Below are positions 7,135-8,460 of a stretch of DNA of 8,460 nucleotides, piece after piece. The position numbers and the translations under genes were made by a program. Location of the stretch: NCBI GenBank assembly GCA_014378805.1, contig JACMMY010000164.1, positions 1-8,460 of the forward strand, written 5' to 3'. The notes beneath the pieces were generated by a model. The model did no database searches and had not been told where the DNA came from. It saw nothing but the letters and a program-made list of their open reading frames with translations. Positions within the stretch are counted from its first letter, which is position 1; every line of letters starts with the position of its first letter. The DNA comes from Moraxellaceae bacterium (GTDB taxonomy: Bacteria; Pseudomonadota; Gammaproteobacteria; Pseudomonadales; Moraxellaceae).

Positions 7135-7472
7135 AAATAAATGATTTATCCTTTAAATCAACCTTTTGTATGATCAGGAGTTTTATTCAATACACGGGGC
7201 GATGATCTGTTGAGTCAGTTCTGCATGCTCACAGCAGATTAGAACAAGTTGATTGTGATGTCTGTATCAAAAGTGAGATAAGTGCAGTCGCTGGCAGGTG
7301 AATCGAAAGGCAGGATGTATTGAACAGGTTAACTTAAACAGAGCCAATCAATACTGTGATTGATTGTGGTGAATATATTTTTTATCTTATTAATAATAAT
7401 CAAATAGAGCGCAAAGCCGCTGACCTGAGTCAAGTCGCGACATGGATTAAAAAATGCCGCTACTTAAAGATT
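7135..7472. other. Intergenic region between ispB and the COG4389-family gene
   Basis: These 338 bases hold no convincing gene, RNA or mobile element. A run of six T on the minus strand (7454-7449) follows the ispB stop codon by about 20 bases, but I found no solid stem before it. An AT-rich stretch at about 7371-7402 and the inverted repeat at 7345-7366 are the main structures. The promoter of the downstream gene should lie here, but no hexamer pair with good spacing stands out. The only reading frame near ispB is a 17-codon one with no ribosome site. Confidence 0.6.
7345..7366. repeat. 22-bp inverted repeat upstream of the COG4389-family gene
   Basis: CAATCAAT (7345-7352) and ATTGATTG (7359-7366) are perfect eight-base complements around a six-base centre. 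The site is about 210 bases upstream of the ATG at 7134. No T-run follows it on the minus strand, so a terminator is unlikely. It may be an operator or a hairpin in the 5' leader. Confidence 0.45.
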
Positions 7473-8460
7473 TTACTTCAAACGATCTAACGCTAATTGT
7501 GCCAAGTTAATCATCGCTTGCTTATAAATCGAATCGGGCAAAGGATCTAATGCCGTCATTGCGAGTTCTGTTTCTTGTTTTGCGCGCATTTGGCAATACT
7601 CTAAACCCCCGCTATTTTTGACCAAATCGACAATTTTATCCAAGTCATTCAGACCGCCCGTTTGGATACTATGGCGAATCATTTCATTGTCTTTCAAATG
7701 CACGCGCTGCATCGTCGCGATCAGCGGCAAAGTCGGTTTCCCTTCAGCAAGGTCGTCGCCAATATTTTTACCTAACGTCGCTGCATCCGAGGTGTAATCT
7801 AAAATATCATCAATAATCTGAAAGGCATTCCCAAAATGTTCGCCATAAGCCTTTAATGGTAAGCGCAGATGTTCGCTATGTGTGAGTAACGCCGCACCTT
7901 CAGTCGCCAGCATAAATAAGCGTGAAGTCTTGCCATAAATAATCTGCAAATAATCGACTTCAGTCGAATCTGGATTATGTTGATGTTGTAGTTGCAATAC
8001 TTCGCCTTCGGCAATTTCACACGTCCCACTGGACATGATGTGCAGCAGCTCTAAATCACCGAGTTTGACCAATAAATCGAACGCACGTGCAATGAGATAA
8101 TCACCCACTAAAACCGCAGTCGCATTCGTCCACGTTGCATTGGCAGTTGGACGACCACGACGTAAACCTGATTCATCCACCACATCGTCGTGAACCAGCG
8201 TTGCGGTATGCAGCATTTCGATGATTGCGGCAAACTTGAGGTGCTGATCGGTTTGTGGTGGGCTGTCTTTTTTAAGATCGTCGCCATTGGCAAAACCGCA
8301 GGCACGGGCAGCGAGCAGTGACATGAGTGGACGCATGCGTTTACCGCCTGCTTCAACGACGTAGCGACTTACACTCAGCACGAGCGGTACTTTAGAATTT
8401 ATTCCCGTTTGGATGAAATGATCCATGGCGGTAAAATCATCAGCGACAGGAAGTAAGATG
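7473..8460 (-). CDS. ispB: Polyprenyl (octaprenyl-type) diphosphate synthase, 5' end cut by window
   Basis: Trans-prenyltransferase that condenses isopentenyl diphosphate units onto an allylic diphosphate to make the side chain of ubiquinone. From the first in-frame ATG (8426) one sees GGKRMRP (27-33, isopentenyl diphosphate binding), the first aspartate-rich motif DDVVD (80-84) followed by RRGRPTAN, KT at 166-167, the second aspartate-rich motif DDILD (206-210), and GKNIGDDLAEGKPTLPL (219-235). Small residues before the first motif fit a long-chain product. The true start is probably outside the window: the frame stays open upstream (…LPVADDFTA before Met), that segment resembles the N-terminus of longer homologues, and ATG 8426 has no ribosome site. 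About 5-8 residues are probably missing. Compared with my memory of E. coli IspB there are about 13 extra residues between KRMRP and the first aspartate motif (around residues 47-62), a hydrophilic loop. Product length (C40, C45) cannot be decided by eye. Confidence 0.93.
   Translation of the reverse strand, partial: ILLPVADDFTAMDHFIQTGINSKVPLVLSVSRYVVEAGGKRMRPLMSLLAARACGFANGDDLKKDSPPQTDQHLKFAAIIEMLHTATLVHDDVVDESGLRRGRPTANATWTNATAVLVGDYLIARAFDLLVKLGDLELLHIMSSGTCEIAEGEVLQLQHQHNPDSTEVDYLQIIYGKTSRLFMLATEGAALLTHSEHLRLPLKAYGEHFGNAFQIIDDILDYTSDAATLGKNIGDDLAEGKPTLPLIATMQRVHLKDNEMIRHSIQTGGLNDLDKIVDLVKNSGGLEYCQMRAKQETELAMTALDPLPDSIYKQAMINLAQLALDRLK

Noticed and set aside
7390..7445. 17-codon reading frame just downstream of ispB
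   Set aside because: Too short, no ribosome site, no recognisable sequence.
7449..7475. Possible intrinsic terminator after ispB (run of six T on the minus strand)
   Set aside because: I could not find a stem of more than about four base pairs directly before the T-run.

Overview
The window looks like chromosomal DNA of a gammaproteobacterium of the Moraxellaceae, most likely Acinetobacter or a close relative. This rests on three things read from the translations: an AdeIJ/AcrAB-type efflux pair, an IspB-type polyprenyl synthase with Acinetobacter-like wording, and a COG4389-type membrane protein. No database search was possible. All four genes lie on the minus strand, so transcription runs from high to low coordinates. 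There is no tRNA, rRNA, CRISPR array, insertion sequence or phage gene that I can support.

Region by region, in the direction of transcription: (1) 8460-7473 is the polyprenyl diphosphate synthase gene (ispB), whose extreme 5' end is cut by the window. (2) 7472-7135 is a 338-bp gap with a 22-bp inverted repeat and no convincing gene. (3) 7134-4915 encodes a 739-residue membrane protein of the family usually labelled 'site-specific recombinase' (SpecificRecomb/COG4389). It has a soluble N-terminal half and about six membrane segments at its C-terminal end. It is followed by a short intrinsic terminator at 4857-4834. (4) 4833-4261 is a regulatory stretch rich in signals: a strong but wide-spaced promoter-like pair, a perfect 19-bp hairpin, an 81% AT tract, two tandem palindromes 26 bp apart, a second promoter-like pair directly beside them, and a palindrome in the leader. 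(5) 4260-2959 encodes a lipoprotein membrane-fusion (periplasmic adaptor) protein. (6) 2946-1 encodes an RND (HAE1) multidrug efflux permease, cut at residue 982.

The adaptor and the permease are 12 bp apart, with the permease's Shine-Dalgarno overlapping the adaptor's stop codon, so they form an operon. The adaptor would link the inner-membrane, proton-driven permease to a TolC-family outer-membrane channel, whose gene may lie beyond the left edge. No regulator gene is present next to the pump. The paired palindromes upstream of it are the best candidates for the site where a regulator encoded elsewhere acts.

The most interesting points are the tandem operator-like palindromes, the promoter plus perfect hairpin that could define a small RNA or a long structured leader, and the mismatch between the 'recombinase' name and the visibly integral-membrane architecture of the 739-residue protein. 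I found no clearly new multi-gene system.
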